Shown one piece after another: positions 17,647-27,425 of a DNA stretch of 64,000 nt. The notes under the pieces are model-generated. The model was not told the DNA's origin, made no database searches, and saw only the letters and a program-made list of their open reading frames with translations. The position numbers and the translations under genes are program-made. Positions within the stretch are counted from its first letter, which is position 1. Each line of letters begins with the position of its first letter. Source of the DNA: Barnesiella sp. WM24. Lineage in GTDB: Bacteria; Bacteroidota; Bacteroidia; Bacteroidales; Muribaculaceae. The DNA lies in assembly GCF_004570975.1 (NCBI RefSeq), contig NZ_SPPC01000003.1, positions 57,101-121,100 on the forward strand. The letters run 5' to 3'.

Positions 17647-20055
17647 ATGAGACTATCGGAGCTTAAAACAGGCGAGTCCGGTATAGTGGTCAAGATATTG
17701 GGACACGGTGCATTCCGCAAGCGTGTCATTGAAATGGGATTTGTTAAAGGGCAGGTGATAAAAGTGTTGCTAAACGCCCCGCTCAAAGATCCTATAAAAT
17801 ACAGTATCATGGGTTACGAGCTGTCACTTCGCCGCAGTGAGGCTGACATGGTTGAGGTGCTTCCTGTCGGTCAGGAAGAGAGTGTTGCCGACCCGGTTCA
17901 TGTCGGGTCTGTTTCGTCGGGAAGCGAGTCGGTTACTGTGCATCACGACTTCGAGGGAAGGTCAAAGACTATTAACGTGGCCCTTATCGGCAATCCTAAC
18001 TGTGGCAAGACATCGCTTTTCAATATCGCTTCAGGGTCTAAGGAGCACGTAGGCAATTATAGCGGAGTCACCGTAGACGCTAAGAAAGGACATTTTGAAT
18101 ATGGCGGTTACAGGTTTAACATCGTTGACTTGCCGGGTACCTACTCTTTGTCATCTTATTCGCCCGAAGAGTTATATGTAAGACGCTATCTGCGCGATGA
18201 GATGCCCGACGTGATAATTAACGTCGTGGTGGCTTCCAATCTGGAGCGAAACCTGTATCTTACGACCGAGCTTATTGACATGGACCGGTCGATGGTGATT
18301 GCCCTTAACATGTATGACGAGCTTGAGCGCAGCGGTGCGTCGCTTGATTACAAGCTGCTTGGAGAGATGATAGGAGTGCCCATGGTCCCTACTGTCTCAC
18401 GTACAGGCGAGGGTATCAACCAGCTTTTCGAGACAGTGATCGAGGTCTATGAGGGACGCGACAGGGCTGTGCGCCACATTCATGTAAACCTCGGAAAGGA
18501 GATAGAGGAAGGAGTCAGGGTGATTAAAGACGAAATCAAGAAAGACGGTGCTATCGGCGCTCATTTCTCTCCTCGCTACCTCGCGATAAAGATGCTTGAG
18601 CATGATGCCGAGGTCGATGACATGGTAAGACACTCGCCCGACCATAAGAAATTATTTGAATTGCGTGATGAAGAGGTAGGCTTGATTGAGAAGCGTAATA
18701 ATGACGACATCACTTCGCTGATTGCCAATGAGAAGTACGGGTTTATTACCGGTGCGCTTGCCGAGACGCTTACAGAGTCGACGAGAGAGACTGCGAAGAC
18801 AACACATATCATAGATGCGTTTGTCACGAACAAGCTGTTTGGATTCCCGATTTTTCTCATCATAATGCTTTTTATATTCTGGTGCACGTTTGAGATAGGC
18901 TCTTATCCGATGGAGTGGATTGAATCGGCGGTCAACTGGATTGCCGGCATCGTGCAGGATACTATGCCTGAAGGTCCGCTGAAGGATCTTATCGCCGATG
19001 GTATAATAGGAGGAGTAGGGGGAGTGATAGTGTTTCTTCCCAATATTCTCATACTGTATTTTTTTATATCCTTCATGGAGGACTCGGGCTACATGGCGCG
19101 CGCCGCGTTTATCATGGATAAAATCATGCACAAGATAGGGCTTCACGGAAAATCCTTTATCCCTCTTGTCATGGGTTTTGGCTGTAATGTGCCTGCTATT
19201 ATGGCGTCAAGGGCGATAGAGAGCCGCAGCAGCCGCATAATCACGATACTTATAAATCCGTTTATGTCTTGTTCGGCGCGCTTGCCGGTGTATGTGTTGC
19301 TTGTCGGCACGTTCTTCAGCCGCCATGCGAGCCTCGTGTTTCTCGGGTTGTATCTTACCGGAATACTTGTGGCTGTGTTGACGGCAAGACTTTTAAGGCG
19401 CTTTTGGTTCAAGACCGATGAGACTCCGTTTGTAATGGAGCTACCTCCTTACCGCATCCCGACATTGAAGGCGTCATTACGCCACATGTGGGGCAAGGGC
19501 GAGCAGTATCTCAAGAAGATGGGAGGCATAATACTCGTGGCAAGTATAATCGTGTGGGCACTGAATTATTTCCCGCTTCATGACGAGGATTCAAGCACCC
19601 CGTCGATGGAGGCTATGATTGCCGGTGACGACTCTAAGATTGACACATCGCGCGATTCTTATCTCGAGATGATAGGTAAGGCGGTCAACCCTGTGATGGA
19701 GCCGCTGGGATTTCACTGGCGCACGACTGTCGCGGCTATTGCCGGAGCTCCTGCAAAGGAAATTGTCGTGTCTACGCTCGGAGTGCTTTACACAGGTGAC
19801 GAGGAGATTGACGACAAGTCGCTGTCCGCACGTCTTACTGTGCCTAATCCCGTGACCGGACGACCCGACTTCACAGCCGCGTCGGCTTTGAGCCTGATGG
19901 TGTTTGTCTTGCTTTATTTCCCGTGTATGGCTACAGTGACGGCTATAGTAAGGGAAACGGGGTCATGGAAATATGGGGCGTTTTCTGTAGTCTATAATAC
20001 AGCTGTCGCATGGCTTGTCGCATGGCTTGTCTATAATGTCGCGCTGATGTTCTGA
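17647..20055 (+). CDS. feoB: FeoA-FeoB fusion, ferrous iron transporter
   Basis: Inner-membrane ferrous iron transporter. Residues 1-75 form a FeoA (SH3-like) domain (LSELKTGESG through YELSLRRSEADMVEV). A linker follows, then the FeoB G domain with G1 GNPNCGKTS (115-123), the T-loop YSGVTVDAK, G3 DLPGTYSL and NMYDEL (G4-type). The rest is a polytopic membrane domain with two gate halves, including SCSARLPVYVLL. FeoA-FeoB fusions are common in Bacteroidetes. No Fur box was identified in the 220 bp upstream. Confidence 0.96.
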   Translation: MRLSELKTGESGIVVKILGHGAFRKRVIEMGFVKGQVIKVLLNAPLKDPIKYSIMGYELSLRRSEADMVEVLPVGQEESVADPVHVGSVSSGSESVTVHHDFEGRSKTINVALIGNPNCGKTSLFNIASGSKEHVGNYSGVTVDAKKGHFEYGGYRFNIVDLPGTYSLSSYSPEELYVRRYLRDEMPDVIINVVVASNLERNLYLTTELIDMDRSMVIALNMYDELERSGASLDYKLLGEMIGVPMVPTVSRTGEGINQLFETVIEVYEGRDRAVRHIHVNLGKEIEEGVRVIKDEIKKDGAIGAHFSPRYLAIKMLEHDAEVDDMVRHSPDHKKLFELRDEEVGLIEKRNNDDITSLIANEKYGFITGALAETLTESTRETAKTTHIIDAFVTNKLFGFPIFLIIMLFIFWCTFEIGSYPMEWIESAVNWIAGIVQDTMPEGPLKDLIADGIIGGVGGVIVFLPNILILYFFISFMEDSGYMARAAFIMDKIMHKIGLHGKSFIPLVMGFGCNVPAIMASRAIESRSSRIITILINPFMSCSARLPVYVLLVGTFFSRHASLVFLGLYLTGILVAVLTARLLRRFWFKTDETPFVMELPPYRIPTLKASLRHMWGKGEQYLKKMGGIILVASIIVWALNYFPLHDEDSSTPSMEAMIAGDDSKIDTSRDSYLEMIGKAVNPVMEPLGFHWRTTVAAIAGAPAKEIVVSTLGVLYTGDEEIDDKSLSARLTVPNPVTGRPDFTAASALSLMVFVLLYFPCMATVTAIVRETGSWKYGAFSVVYNTAVAWLVAWLVYNVALMF

Positions 20056-20087
20056 CAAGGGCATTGGCTTATTGCCATAGGGCGGGA

Positions 20088-21440
20088 TCAGGTGGTTACA
20101 AAACCTTTTCCCGCCCATTTCATGCTCCACCACCTGCGGGTGAATATTATGCCTCTCGTTATTTCATCGGAAGCAATCATGAACCATAATGCATAAATGC
20201 CGAGCCCGAAGTATATGCCTGTAAGGTAGCCTCCTGCAACTTGAAGCGACCACATCACAATCAGTCCTACATAGAACGGATAATTGACATCGCCTGTAGC
20301 TCGCAAGGCATTGGTCGCAAAGATGTTGATAGGACGTCCGGTCTCCACGAGCACGTCAAGCCAGAGTAAAGTGGCGCCGATGGAGATAATCTCCGTATTG
20401 TCGGTCAGCAAAGACAGAATCCAGTGTCCCGCAGTGGCGATTGCGACCGAAAGCGTGACGGTGATTATGAATGCCAGGCGCATGACATATTTGCCGAGTA
20501 TGAATGCTCCACGCACTTTGCCTCTTCCTACGAGATGACCTATCGTGATGGCTCCTCCCTGAGATATGGCGATACAGAACAGGTAGCCGAACATGACGAT
20601 ATTTACTACATATGTGCGGGCGGCAAGGACCTCAAGCCCGAGCATATTGATGAAAAATGTCATTACAATCTGAGCAGAGCTGTAGCTGAATTGCTCGCCT
20701 GCCGAGGGAAGACCTATTTTCAGTAGATTGGATAGCTCGCGTTTCGGAAATCGGCGGAATATCTCCCACGGGATTCGCTTTACGACAGTGTGAAACAGGA
20801 TGATGGTCAGTATAATCATGGCAATCGCACGGCTTGTGGCAGTGGAGATCGCGGCGCCCTCCACTCCGAGTGCCGGAGCGCCGAACTTTCCGAATATCAG
20901 CATGTAATTGCCTACGATGTTAAGGATGTTCACAATGCCTACCACCACCATCGGATAGATGGCGCGGTTAGATGCGCGGAGGGCGGCTGATGCAGTGAGC
21001 GACAATGCCTGGAAAAATGCAAACGCTCCTACGATACGCATGTATCCGACACCCTCTCCAAGCAGCATGTCGTTAAGTCCCATAAGCCTGAGTATCGCTA
21101 CAGCACCGAAATAGAGCATGGCGCTTATGGTGAATCCTATCACGAGATTTACAAGCAAGGACACCCCTACGACTTTCTCCACGCGGTCGTTGAGCTTTGC
21201 ACCGAGATACTGGCTCACAAGCACCGACGTGCCGAGATTGATTACCTCAAATACAAGAAAGCAGAGCATCACTATCTGGTTGACAACCCCTACGGCGGCT
21301 ACCGAGGCGTCGCTGTGACGCGACAGCATCACCGTGTCGACGGCGCCGAGAGTCATGATGAGAAGGGTCTCGATAAATATAGGACCGGTAAGCAAGGCAA
21401 GCTGTCGCCTTAGTCCTTTGGCTATAGGAAAGTGAATCAT
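20088..21440 (-). CDS. MATE family efflux transporter
   Basis: Multidrug and toxin extrusion family inner-membrane antiporter (450 residues, about 12 membrane segments in two similar halves). Family segments include GAVDTVMLSRHSDASVAAVG near the N terminus and LPSAGEQFSYS at the start of the second half. It is the last gene after cobUTSC, 9 bp from cobC, so it is probably co-transcribed with cobamide synthesis genes. The substrate is unknown; a link to corrinoids is only suggested by position. Confidence 0.92.
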   Translation of the reverse strand: MIHFPIAKGLRRQLALLTGPIFIETLLIMTLGAVDTVMLSRHSDASVAAVGVVNQIVMLCFLVFEVINLGTSVLVSQYLGAKLNDRVEKVVGVSLLVNLVIGFTISAMLYFGAVAILRLMGLNDMLLGEGVGYMRIVGAFAFFQALSLTASAALRASNRAIYPMVVVGIVNILNIVGNYMLIFGKFGAPALGVEGAAISTATSRAIAMIILTIILFHTVVKRIPWEIFRRFPKRELSNLLKIGLPSAGEQFSYSSAQIVMTFFINMLGLEVLAARTYVVNIVMFGYLFCIAISQGGAITIGHLVGRGKVRGAFILGKYVMRLAFIITVTLSVAIATAGHWILSLLTDNTEIISIGATLLWLDVLVETGRPINIFATNALRATGDVNYPFYVGLIVMWSLQVAGGYLTGIYFGLGIYALWFMIASDEITRGIIFTRRWWSMKWAGKGFVTT

Positions 21441-21448
21441 TTATTTTA

Positions 21449-21979
21449 TCAGTCAATGTTTATCTCGATTATTGCACCGTAGACGGGAGCATCGGCAAAT
21501 ACTTCTTGCGGAGTCATGCCGCGGAGTGTCACAAGTGCCTGCGCGAGTATGCCGCCATGAGTAAAGATGGCAACGCTGTCGTGTCCGCTTGCTTTGAGGT
21601 CATTGATGAAGTCAATAAACCGTGCCTGCTGATCCATGAATGATTCGCCGCCTGTGGGCGCGACGTTTATATAGTCGTCATACCATTCCTGAAGTACAGG
21701 GTCGTCAATGTCATCAAAGCGTCTCATCTCCCAGTCACCGAAATTCAGTTCGAGCAGTCGGCGGTCGATTACAGGTGACTCGTGTCCGCATGCCGCCGCG
21801 AGTTTTCTGCAACGAGACAGCGGACTGCAATAAACCTTGTCAAATTCATACGCGGCAAGCCGCCTCCTGACCTCTGCCGCCTCTTCAGGGAATGTGTCGG
21901 TGACATCGACATCGGTCATCCCGTAACATATCCCTTTTTCAACCTTTACGGATGTGTGGCGTATAAACACTATTTTCAT
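21449..21979 (-). CDS. cobC: Alpha-ribazole phosphatase-like histidine phosphatase
   Basis: Histidine phosphatase superfamily protein with the phosphohistidine motif IRHTSV (R7, H8), the CYGMTDVDV segment, SPLSRC, and the second histidine in FTHGGIL. Its position downstream of cobS supports the CobC role, dephosphorylating alpha-ribazole 5'-phosphate or the completed cobalamin phosphate. At 176 residues the length is normal. Confidence 0.88.
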   Translation of the reverse strand: MKIVFIRHTSVKVEKGICYGMTDVDVTDTFPEEAAEVRRRLAAYEFDKVYCSPLSRCRKLAAACGHESPVIDRRLLELNFGDWEMRRFDDIDDPVLQEWYDDYINVAPTGGESFMDQQARFIDFINDLKASGHDSVAIFTHGGILAQALVTLRGMTPQEVFADAPVYGAIIEINID

Positions 21980-21988
21980 CGTTGTAAG

Positions 21989-22732
21989 TTATAAGCGGTA
22001 AAGGATTACGGCTCCCAGGTAAAATGTCAGTTCCGATATGAGAAATGCCGCTCCGCAGCAGTCGCCGGTGTAGCCGTTGATGCGACGGTGCATAAGTAAT
22101 ATGAGACATGCGACGGTTGCTGCCGGAAACAGTGTAGCCCCAAGAAGAGCGACAGGCATGTAGAGGAGCGGAAGCGCCCCTCCGATTATCGCTGCCGCAA
22201 GTTGTCCGCGAGTCATGCGGTTGTAGACAAGTCTGTTTTTCGCTTCATTCTCGGTGCGGGCGTAGGGCAGGAAATTTATTATCTGCGAAGAGCATAGTTT
22301 ACTCCAGGCGTCGCCGGCAAATATCACGCAGCAGGCTACGCCCGTAGGGAACGCAAGAAGCAGGGAAGAGGCAAGCATGAAGTAAAATATCAGTGAGATG
22401 ATGCCATAGCTGCCGGTGTGACTGTCTTTCATTATGGCAAGTGTGCGCGTACGGTCGCTGCCGCCGCCCATTCCGTCGCAGAAGTCGGCGAGACCGTCTT
22501 CATGAAGGGCTCCCGTGACAAGGACTCTTGACAGGAGCGCGGCAAGAATGGCTGCGAAGGGAGGCAGCAGGTGGGAGGCAAGCCACAGGACGAGACACAT
22601 TATGCCGCCTGTGAGCCATCCCGCATAAGGCCAGTAGGGTACGACCTCCTTGTAGTAGCGTACATCGACACTGCCGAGACGCCAGAAAGGAAGTCGTGTG
22701 AAAAATGTAAGCGCGGCAAATATATGTCTCAT
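21989..22732 (-). CDS. cobS: Adenosylcobinamide-GDP ribazoletransferase
   Basis: Integral membrane cobalamin synthase that joins adenosylcobinamide-GDP and alpha-ribazole. The family signature GALHEDGLADFCDGMGGG lies near residues 76-93, flanked by several hydrophobic helices (247 residues). Its start overlaps the stop of cobT by one base, consistent with tight coupling. Confidence 0.95.
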   Translation of the reverse strand: MRHIFAALTFFTRLPFWRLGSVDVRYYKEVVPYWPYAGWLTGGIMCLVLWLASHLLPPFAAILAALLSRVLVTGALHEDGLADFCDGMGGGSDRTRTLAIMKDSHTGSYGIISLIFYFMLASSLLLAFPTGVACCVIFAGDAWSKLCSSQIINFLPYARTENEAKNRLVYNRMTRGQLAAAIIGGALPLLYMPVALLGATLFPAATVACLILLMHRRINGYTGDCCGAAFLISELTFYLGAVILYRL

Positions 22733-23772
22733 CAGTCAAAGTATTTTGTCACGTTTACGTCGGAAAAGGAGTCCATGTGGTTAATCATCCTGACAGCCGA
22801 CTGTAAGATAGGGTAGGCGCATACCGCACCGGATCCCTCGCCAAGCCGAAGGTCAAGATGTAGGATGGGTTTGGCGCCGATGGCTTCGAGCAACAGCCTG
22901 TGACCTGACTCGTCGCCCTGATGTCCAAACACGGCATAGTCCATTACCTCGGGATAGAGCTGGGATGCCGCAAGGATGCAGCTGCTCATTATAAAGCCGT
23001 CGACAAGGATTATCATGCCCAGTTCTGCGGCGCGCAACATTCCGCCCGTGGCCATTGCAAGCTCATAGCCTCCGAACCAAGCCATCTTTTCCTCCACGCT
23101 GTCGCCGCCACGGTAATTGTCGAGCGAGCGGGAGAGGACTTCAAGCTTGTGTCTGATTCCGGCGTTGTCGAGCCCTGCGCCTGCCCCTATGCAGCGTTCA
23201 AGAGGAATGTCGGTGAAAAGGTGCATCCACATTGATGCCGGGGAGGTGTTGCCGCTACCCATTTCTCCGAAACTCACCACGTTGCACCCGCTTTCATGCA
23301 CCATGTCGACAATCTCGGCGCCTGTCTCGATGCAGCGGTCAAGCTCATCGGCGGTCATTGCCGCCTCATGAAGGAAATTGCGGGTCGAGCGGCGAATCTT
23401 TCGGTCTATTATGCCATGTCCGGCGGGTATGTCATAGTCCACGCCTGCATCGACAAGCACGAGCCTGAATCCATGTTGTTCACATAGAAAGTTTATGCCT
23501 GCGCCTCCTTTGGCGAAGTGTCCGAGCTGCTGCCAGGTGACTTCCTTGGGTGACACACTGACTCCCTCTTCGATAATGCCGTGGTCGGCTGCAAAGAGTA
23601 TGTTGCAGGGATTGCGAAGCTCGGGAGTGAGGGTCTGCTGTATAAGCCCTGCCTGAAGGGCAAGTTCTTCAAGGCGTCCGAGAGAGCCTTTGGGTTTTGT
23701 TAGATTGTCTATTTTGTCGGTGAGTCGGCGGCGCATCGCGTCATCGGGTCGGGAGATGTTGAATACTCTCAT
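22732..23772 (-). CDS. cobT: Nicotinate-nucleotide-dimethylbenzimidazole phosphoribosyltransferase
   Basis: Makes alpha-ribazole phosphate, the lower-ligand nucleotide of cobamides. Family features are [10 protein letters not shown] near 30, DHGI and [28 protein letters not shown], and the catalytic glutamate in [16 protein letters not shown]. Length 346 is typical. Encoded between cobU and cobS. Confidence 0.96.
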   Translation of the reverse strand: MRVFNISRPDDAMRRRLTDKIDNLTKPKGSLGRLEELALQAGLIQQTLTPELRNPCNILFAADHGIIEEGVSVSPKEVTWQQLGHFAKGGAGINFLCEQHGFRLVLVDAGVDYDIPAGHGIIDRKIRRSTRNFLHEAAMTADELDRCIETGAEIVDMVHESGCNVVSFGEMGSGNTSPASMWMHLFTDIPLERCIGAGAGLDNAGIRHKLEVLSRSLDNYRGGDSVEEKMAWFGGYELAMATGGMLRAAELGMIILVDGFIMSSCILAASQLYPEVMDYAVFGHQGDESGHRLLLEAIGAKPILHLDLRLGEGSGAVCAYPILQSAVRMINHMDSFSDVNVTKYFD

Positions 23773-23776
23773 CGCT

Positions 23777-24295
23777 CTATTTAATTTTTAAGTCAATTCC
23801 TGATATAAGCATGTGAACCTCATCGGCACTCTCTGCCACGTGGCGGTTGGCTATTCCGAGCAGGTCGGTAAACCGTCGCTGCATTGCGTTGCTGCTCGTG
23901 CCGCCAAGACCTATTTCATTGGTGACGAAAATAAATGTCGTGTCGTTGCTTGCTATAAGTGCGTCATATTCACGCCTGAACATTGCGAGCGACCTGTCAA
24001 AGTTTTCCCCGCAATGAAAAAATATATTGGTCGCCCACATTGTCACGCAGTCGACAAGCACTGTGCGTGATGTCACGTCATGAACAGAAAGATGCAGCTG
24101 CTCCTCGATGCTTGTCCATTCGCTGCCTCGACGCTGACGGTGTAGCCTGACACGTTCACGAAACTCATCGTCGCGCGGTTCGGCGGTGGCTATGTACACC
24201 GGGTGATCGGATAGCTCCAGAGCAACACGCTCGGCAAACATGCTTTTACCTGACCTCTGTCCACCGGTCACCATTATGATTCTTTTTGCACACAT
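23777..24295 (-). CDS. cobU: Adenosylcobinamide kinase / cobinamide-phosphate guanylyltransferase
   Basis: Bifunctional cytoplasmic enzyme that phosphorylates and then guanylylates adenosylcobinamide. The P-loop TGGQRSGKS spans 10-18, the guanylyl-accepting histidine lies in [11 protein letters not shown], and FVTNEIGLG is present. The start [12 protein letters not shown] is used; the internal Met before VTGG is possible. First gene of cobUTSC-MATE. With no ring-synthesis genes in view, this operon fits corrinoid salvage or the terminal nucleotide-loop assembly. Confidence 0.95.
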   Translation of the reverse strand: MCAKRIIMVTGGQRSGKSMFAERVALELSDHPVYIATAEPRDDEFRERVRLHRQRRGSEWTSIEEQLHLSVHDVTSRTVLVDCVTMWATNIFFHCGENFDRSLAMFRREYDALIASNDTTFIFVTNEIGLGGTSSNAMQRRFTDLLGIANRHVAESADEVHMLISGIDLKIK

Positions 24296-24326
24296 ATATC
24301 GGTTTTTTGTCGCAAGAAATATGGCG

Positions 24327-24334
24327 CAAAGTTA
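24327..24334 (-). promoter_or_regulatory. -7 box (TAACTTTG on minus strand) for cobUTSC
   Basis: CAAAGTTA on the plus strand reads TAACTTTG on the minus strand, 32 bp before cobU. No B12-box (GCCACTG) was found in the leader, so a cobalamin riboswitch is not supported. Confidence 0.5.
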
Positions 24335-24431
24335 AGCAAAAAATCACACTTTTTTATGCAAGCGGAGTCATGATTGGTGTGCTAATCGGTGTATAATTGA
24401 GGGATTGCTTGATAAATTGAATATTTTTTAT

Positions 24432-24439
24432 TATATTTG
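24432..24439 (+). promoter_or_regulatory. -7 box (TATATTTG) for the radical SAM operon
   Basis: Exact TAnnTTTG match, 21 bp before the preferred ATG at 24460. No convincing -33 element. Confidence 0.5.
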
Positions 24440-24459
24440 GAAAATTAGATGTGTGGTCA

Positions 24460-25083
24460 ATGGAAAAGCAACGGGCTAAGATAATAGGTATCGCACGGCA
24501 TCGCCTTTCTACCGACGGCGATGGTGTCACTACGCTTGTGGCTTTTCACGGCTGTCCGTTACGTTGCCGCTATTGTCTTAACCCGCAGTCGTTATGCGAC
24601 GGCGGACGTTTCCGCGAGTATTCGCCGGAACAACTTTATACCGAGACCCGCATTGACGAGCTTTATTTCATTGCTACAAACGGAGGCATCACTTTTGGTG
24701 GTGGAGAGCCTTGCCTGCACCCGCAGTTTATCCGCGAGTTACGTGGGTTGTGTGGCCCGGAGTGGCAACTCAATCTTGAAACGTCGCTCAATGTGCCGGT
24801 TGCCAACATCGAGGCATTGCTCCCGGTGGTCAACACCCTGATTATCGACATCAAGGACATGAACCCCGACATTTACCGCGACTACACGGGGCAAAGCAAC
24901 GCTCTTGTACTCGAAAATCTCCGCCTGATAGCGGGAGCCGGACGGCAAAGCGACTGCATAGTCCGCATACCGCTGATACCCGGATACAACACCGACACCG
25001 ACCGCGATAACAGCCGCTCTGCGCTTGAAGCCCTCGGCTTCACCAGATTCGATTTATTCACTTACCAAATCCGCAAACACTGA
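24460..25083 (+). CDS. Small radical SAM enzyme, glycyl-radical-activase-like
   Basis: Radical SAM protein of 207 residues related to pyruvate-formate-lyase and anaerobic ribonucleotide reductase activating enzymes. Cluster ligands C32, C36 and C39 form CPLRCRYC. FGGGEPCLHP is the SAM-binding glycine motif, and LIDIKDMNPDIYRDYTG and RIPLIPGYN are activase-like strands. GTG at 24451 is in frame, but ATG 24460 is preferred. No glycyl-radical enzyme is encoded nearby. The next two genes follow at 4 and 16 bp, so its substrate may be a neighbour, in particular the cysteine-rich protein at 26472. Confidence 0.85.
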   Translation: MEKQRAKIIGIARHRLSTDGDGVTTLVAFHGCPLRCRYCLNPQSLCDGGRFREYSPEQLYTETRIDELYFIATNGGITFGGGEPCLHPQFIRELRGLCGPEWQLNLETSLNVPVANIEALLPVVNTLIIDIKDMNPDIYRDYTGQSNALVLENLRLIAGAGRQSDCIVRIPLIPGYNTDTDRDNSRSALEALGFTRFDLFTYQIRKH

Positions 25084-25087
25084 CACT

Positions 25088-26455
25088 ATGGCACGCAATA
25101 TCAACATTATAAGGCTATTGATGGCGGTTGTCTTTTCGACGATTGCTGTTATTGCTTATGCGAATGGCGACCCTGTGGCAAAATTTTCATCGATCTACCG
25201 TGTAGCCAATCCTGAACCGTTATCTATTTCCGAGATATACATTATCCATGAGAAGATTGACATAACCCATCTCGACGGATACAACTGTTTTGATATCACA
25301 TATACCTTCAAAAACAAGTCAGACAAGGATTTTTCGGAAATTCACTATGGTTTTCCGATAGACTATCTTGTAGCCGATGAGTTGGAAACATATCAGTTTA
25401 CAGGTGATTATTACAGCGAAAGCATTGCTGAAGTCGGATGGAATAAAAAACTTATTAAGGACATTGCCTTTACGTTCAATGGAGAGGCGCTCCCGTTTCA
25501 CTCTTCAAAAGAAAGCGTGAGAGAAGCCGGGTATATTGTGGAAACTTATGAAGATTACAATGACAGCATACCTGTCGATGCAGTCAATCGTCGTTGGTTT
25601 TATACCGCCTTTTCCATGAAGCCTAAAGCAGAGGCGAAACTGAATGTGCGTTATAAAGTGTATGCCAACTCCTCTGTCGGCATTTATACTGACAGTTATG
25701 ATTTCTCCTATTTTGCACGAAAGAAGGAAGATTCTAACGATATTTTCAATAATCTGCCGTTTGCATACAGATATTTTTCCAATAGGTTTGACATCTTATA
25801 TGACTTTACACCTGCAAAGCATTTTGGTAATGGCGCACCTTTTGTAATTGATGTGGACATCAACCTATCCAACCTTGATAGCCCGTGGATTAGAGAAACC
25901 GATGGCTATTACTATTATGTTAACCGTATAGAGCGCAACATCTATGTATCCGCACAAGATATTAAGCCTATCGACTTTACGGTGAATTTCCGCTCCGATC
26001 GCTCGGAGAACAGCATTCAGCGATTGATTAACCAATTCAGAATACCCGAATCAGAATTTACGGCGTCCATGACAACGGATACATTGTATATTGACTTTCA
26101 ACGGCCGATGTTTGTTTCAGATTTGGTTTGCGATGTCAAGACATCTGTTATCAACAAAATACATTCTATCATAGAGTACGCTGACGGACAGGAAAAGCAA
26201 TCTGGATATGCCATACAGGATATTAGCGGATATTCAAAATCAGACAATCGAATAAAATCACCGATACTACTCACAATCACCGACTTGTATCAGGACGGAA
26301 TCACATGGGGTGAAGAATGTATAGATTTCGTTCCTCAAATAGATGGGTTTGATAAGGATAGTTTCAAGATTAAACGAATTAAACTTGTCTTTGATACTGA
26401 TGCTCCACAGACGCTTTTATGTGAGAAAGTCAATGTGCTTGACACCAGATTTTAA
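25088..26455 (+). CDS. Secreted protein of unknown function in radical SAM operon
   Basis: Exported protein of about 455 residues. The N-terminal signal segment IIRLLMAVVFSTIAVIAYA is clear. The body contains FDITYTFKNKSDKDFSEIHYGFPIDY and a later WFYTAFSMKPKAEAKLNVRY, a beta-rich pattern recalling DUF4424-type proteins, though this is only a tentative match. There is no cysteine cluster and no membrane anchor. The start MARN (ATG 25088) is chosen over upstream codons that overlap the radical SAM gene. Tight spacing to both neighbours indicates one operon. Confidence 0.7.
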   Translation: MARNINIIRLLMAVVFSTIAVIAYANGDPVAKFSSIYRVANPEPLSISEIYIIHEKIDITHLDGYNCFDITYTFKNKSDKDFSEIHYGFPIDYLVADELETYQFTGDYYSESIAEVGWNKKLIKDIAFTFNGEALPFHSSKESVREAGYIVETYEDYNDSIPVDAVNRRWFYTAFSMKPKAEAKLNVRYKVYANSSVGIYTDSYDFSYFARKKEDSNDIFNNLPFAYRYFSNRFDILYDFTPAKHFGNGAPFVIDVDINLSNLDSPWIRETDGYYYYVNRIERNIYVSAQDIKPIDFTVNFRSDRSENSIQRLINQFRIPESEFTASMTTDTLYIDFQRPMFVSDLVCDVKTSVINKIHSIIEYADGQEKQSGYAIQDISGYSKSDNRIKSPILLTITDLYQDGITWGEECIDFVPQIDGFDKDSFKIKRIKLVFDTDAPQTLLCEKVNVLDTRF

Positions 26456-26471
26456 TTAAAACCTATTGACT

Positions 26472-27398
26472 ATGGCACGAGGAAAGCAGACCTGCAAGAT
26501 ACTGAAAGAGATACGTCGACAGATAGCCGAGGCCAACGGCATCGAGTTCGCAACGTCGGAATGTCGCTACAAGGGCGACTGCCTCGGCACATGCCCCAAA
26601 TGCGAAGCCGAGGTGCGCTACTTGGAGCAGCAGCTCCGCTCCCGCTCCCTCGCCGGGAAAGCCGTGGCCCTCGCCGGTATCTCGGCGGCATCCCTTGCCA
26701 TGCTAATGCCTATCAGCACAGAGGCACAAGTACCTGCTGATATTATTATCTTGCCTACAGATAGCATAACCGCGACAAGTGTCGATTCCGTAAAGGTCAA
26801 GGGCTATGTCAGATATGAATTTGAGGCTAAAGTCGATTCAATAGCATCCGAAGAATTGATTGGTGCAACAGTATTGAATCTGACAAACGGCAAAGGCACA
26901 TCAACTGACATAGATGGAAAGTTTGAAATAGATGCTCAGGAAGACGATTCTATACAGGTTTCTTTTGTAGGATATAAGTCCAAAACAACAGTTGTTACTG
27001 ATGTCAGAAAACCTATCACAGTTACATTAGATATTAAGACCGTGTTATTGGGAGAAATTCCTATAGTCAAAAGAGAAGAGAATCACTATCTCGATCTAAT
27101 TGTGTCAGATGAGTATGGCAATCTAATGGAAAGAGATAAATTGGACATTTCGAGAATTTGGATTGACGAGGACGGAGAGGAAGATTACGAACTATCACCG
27201 GAATACTTTGACGAGAAGCACCCATGCCGAATTTATTGGGATTATGATTATGGGTTGCAAGACGAAGACGGCAAGCCGTTAAAAGAAGCCATAATCCGAA
27301 TCGAAGCCGATGGCTACGACGCCCCAGTAACAATCAAGGTCAAATATCCCAAGCGCAACGCCAAGAAAACCATCAAGTTCAAACACAAAAAGAAATAA
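26472..27398 (+). CDS. Cys-rich N-domain / membrane / carboxypeptidase-regulatory-like protein
   Basis: Protein of 308 residues with unusual layout. Residues 1-58 form a basic, cysteine-rich head with C8, C31, C37, C41 and C44 (CX5CX3CX2C within ECRYKGDCLGTCPKCEAE). A membrane segment (about 62-80, AVALAGISAASLAMLM) follows, then a carboxypeptidase-regulatory-like beta domain (about 120-190; GATVLNLTNGKG, GKFEIDA, VSFVGYKSK) and an acidic-to-basic C-terminal domain. Similar cysteine-rich heads recur in Bacteroidales membrane proteins, from memory. It could be a metal or iron-sulfur site, or a substrate of the radical SAM enzyme two genes upstream. Function unknown. Confidence 0.75.
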   Translation: MARGKQTCKILKEIRRQIAEANGIEFATSECRYKGDCLGTCPKCEAEVRYLEQQLRSRSLAGKAVALAGISAASLAMLMPISTEAQVPADIIILPTDSITATSVDSVKVKGYVRYEFEAKVDSIASEELIGATVLNLTNGKGTSTDIDGKFEIDAQEDDSIQVSFVGYKSKTTVVTDVRKPITVTLDIKTVLLGEIPIVKREENHYLDLIVSDEYGNLMERDKLDISRIWIDEDGEEDYELSPEYFDEKHPCRIYWDYDYGLQDEDGKPLKEAIIRIEADGYDAPVTIKVKYPKRNAKKTIKFKHKKK

Positions 27399-27425
27399 TT
27401 GCTCACTCATAAAAAACGTAATGAT

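Noticed and set aside
24296..24459. Cobalamin riboswitch before cobU
   Set aside because: No GCCACTG-type B12 box or long leader; only about 160 bp of AT-rich DNA with a -7 box.
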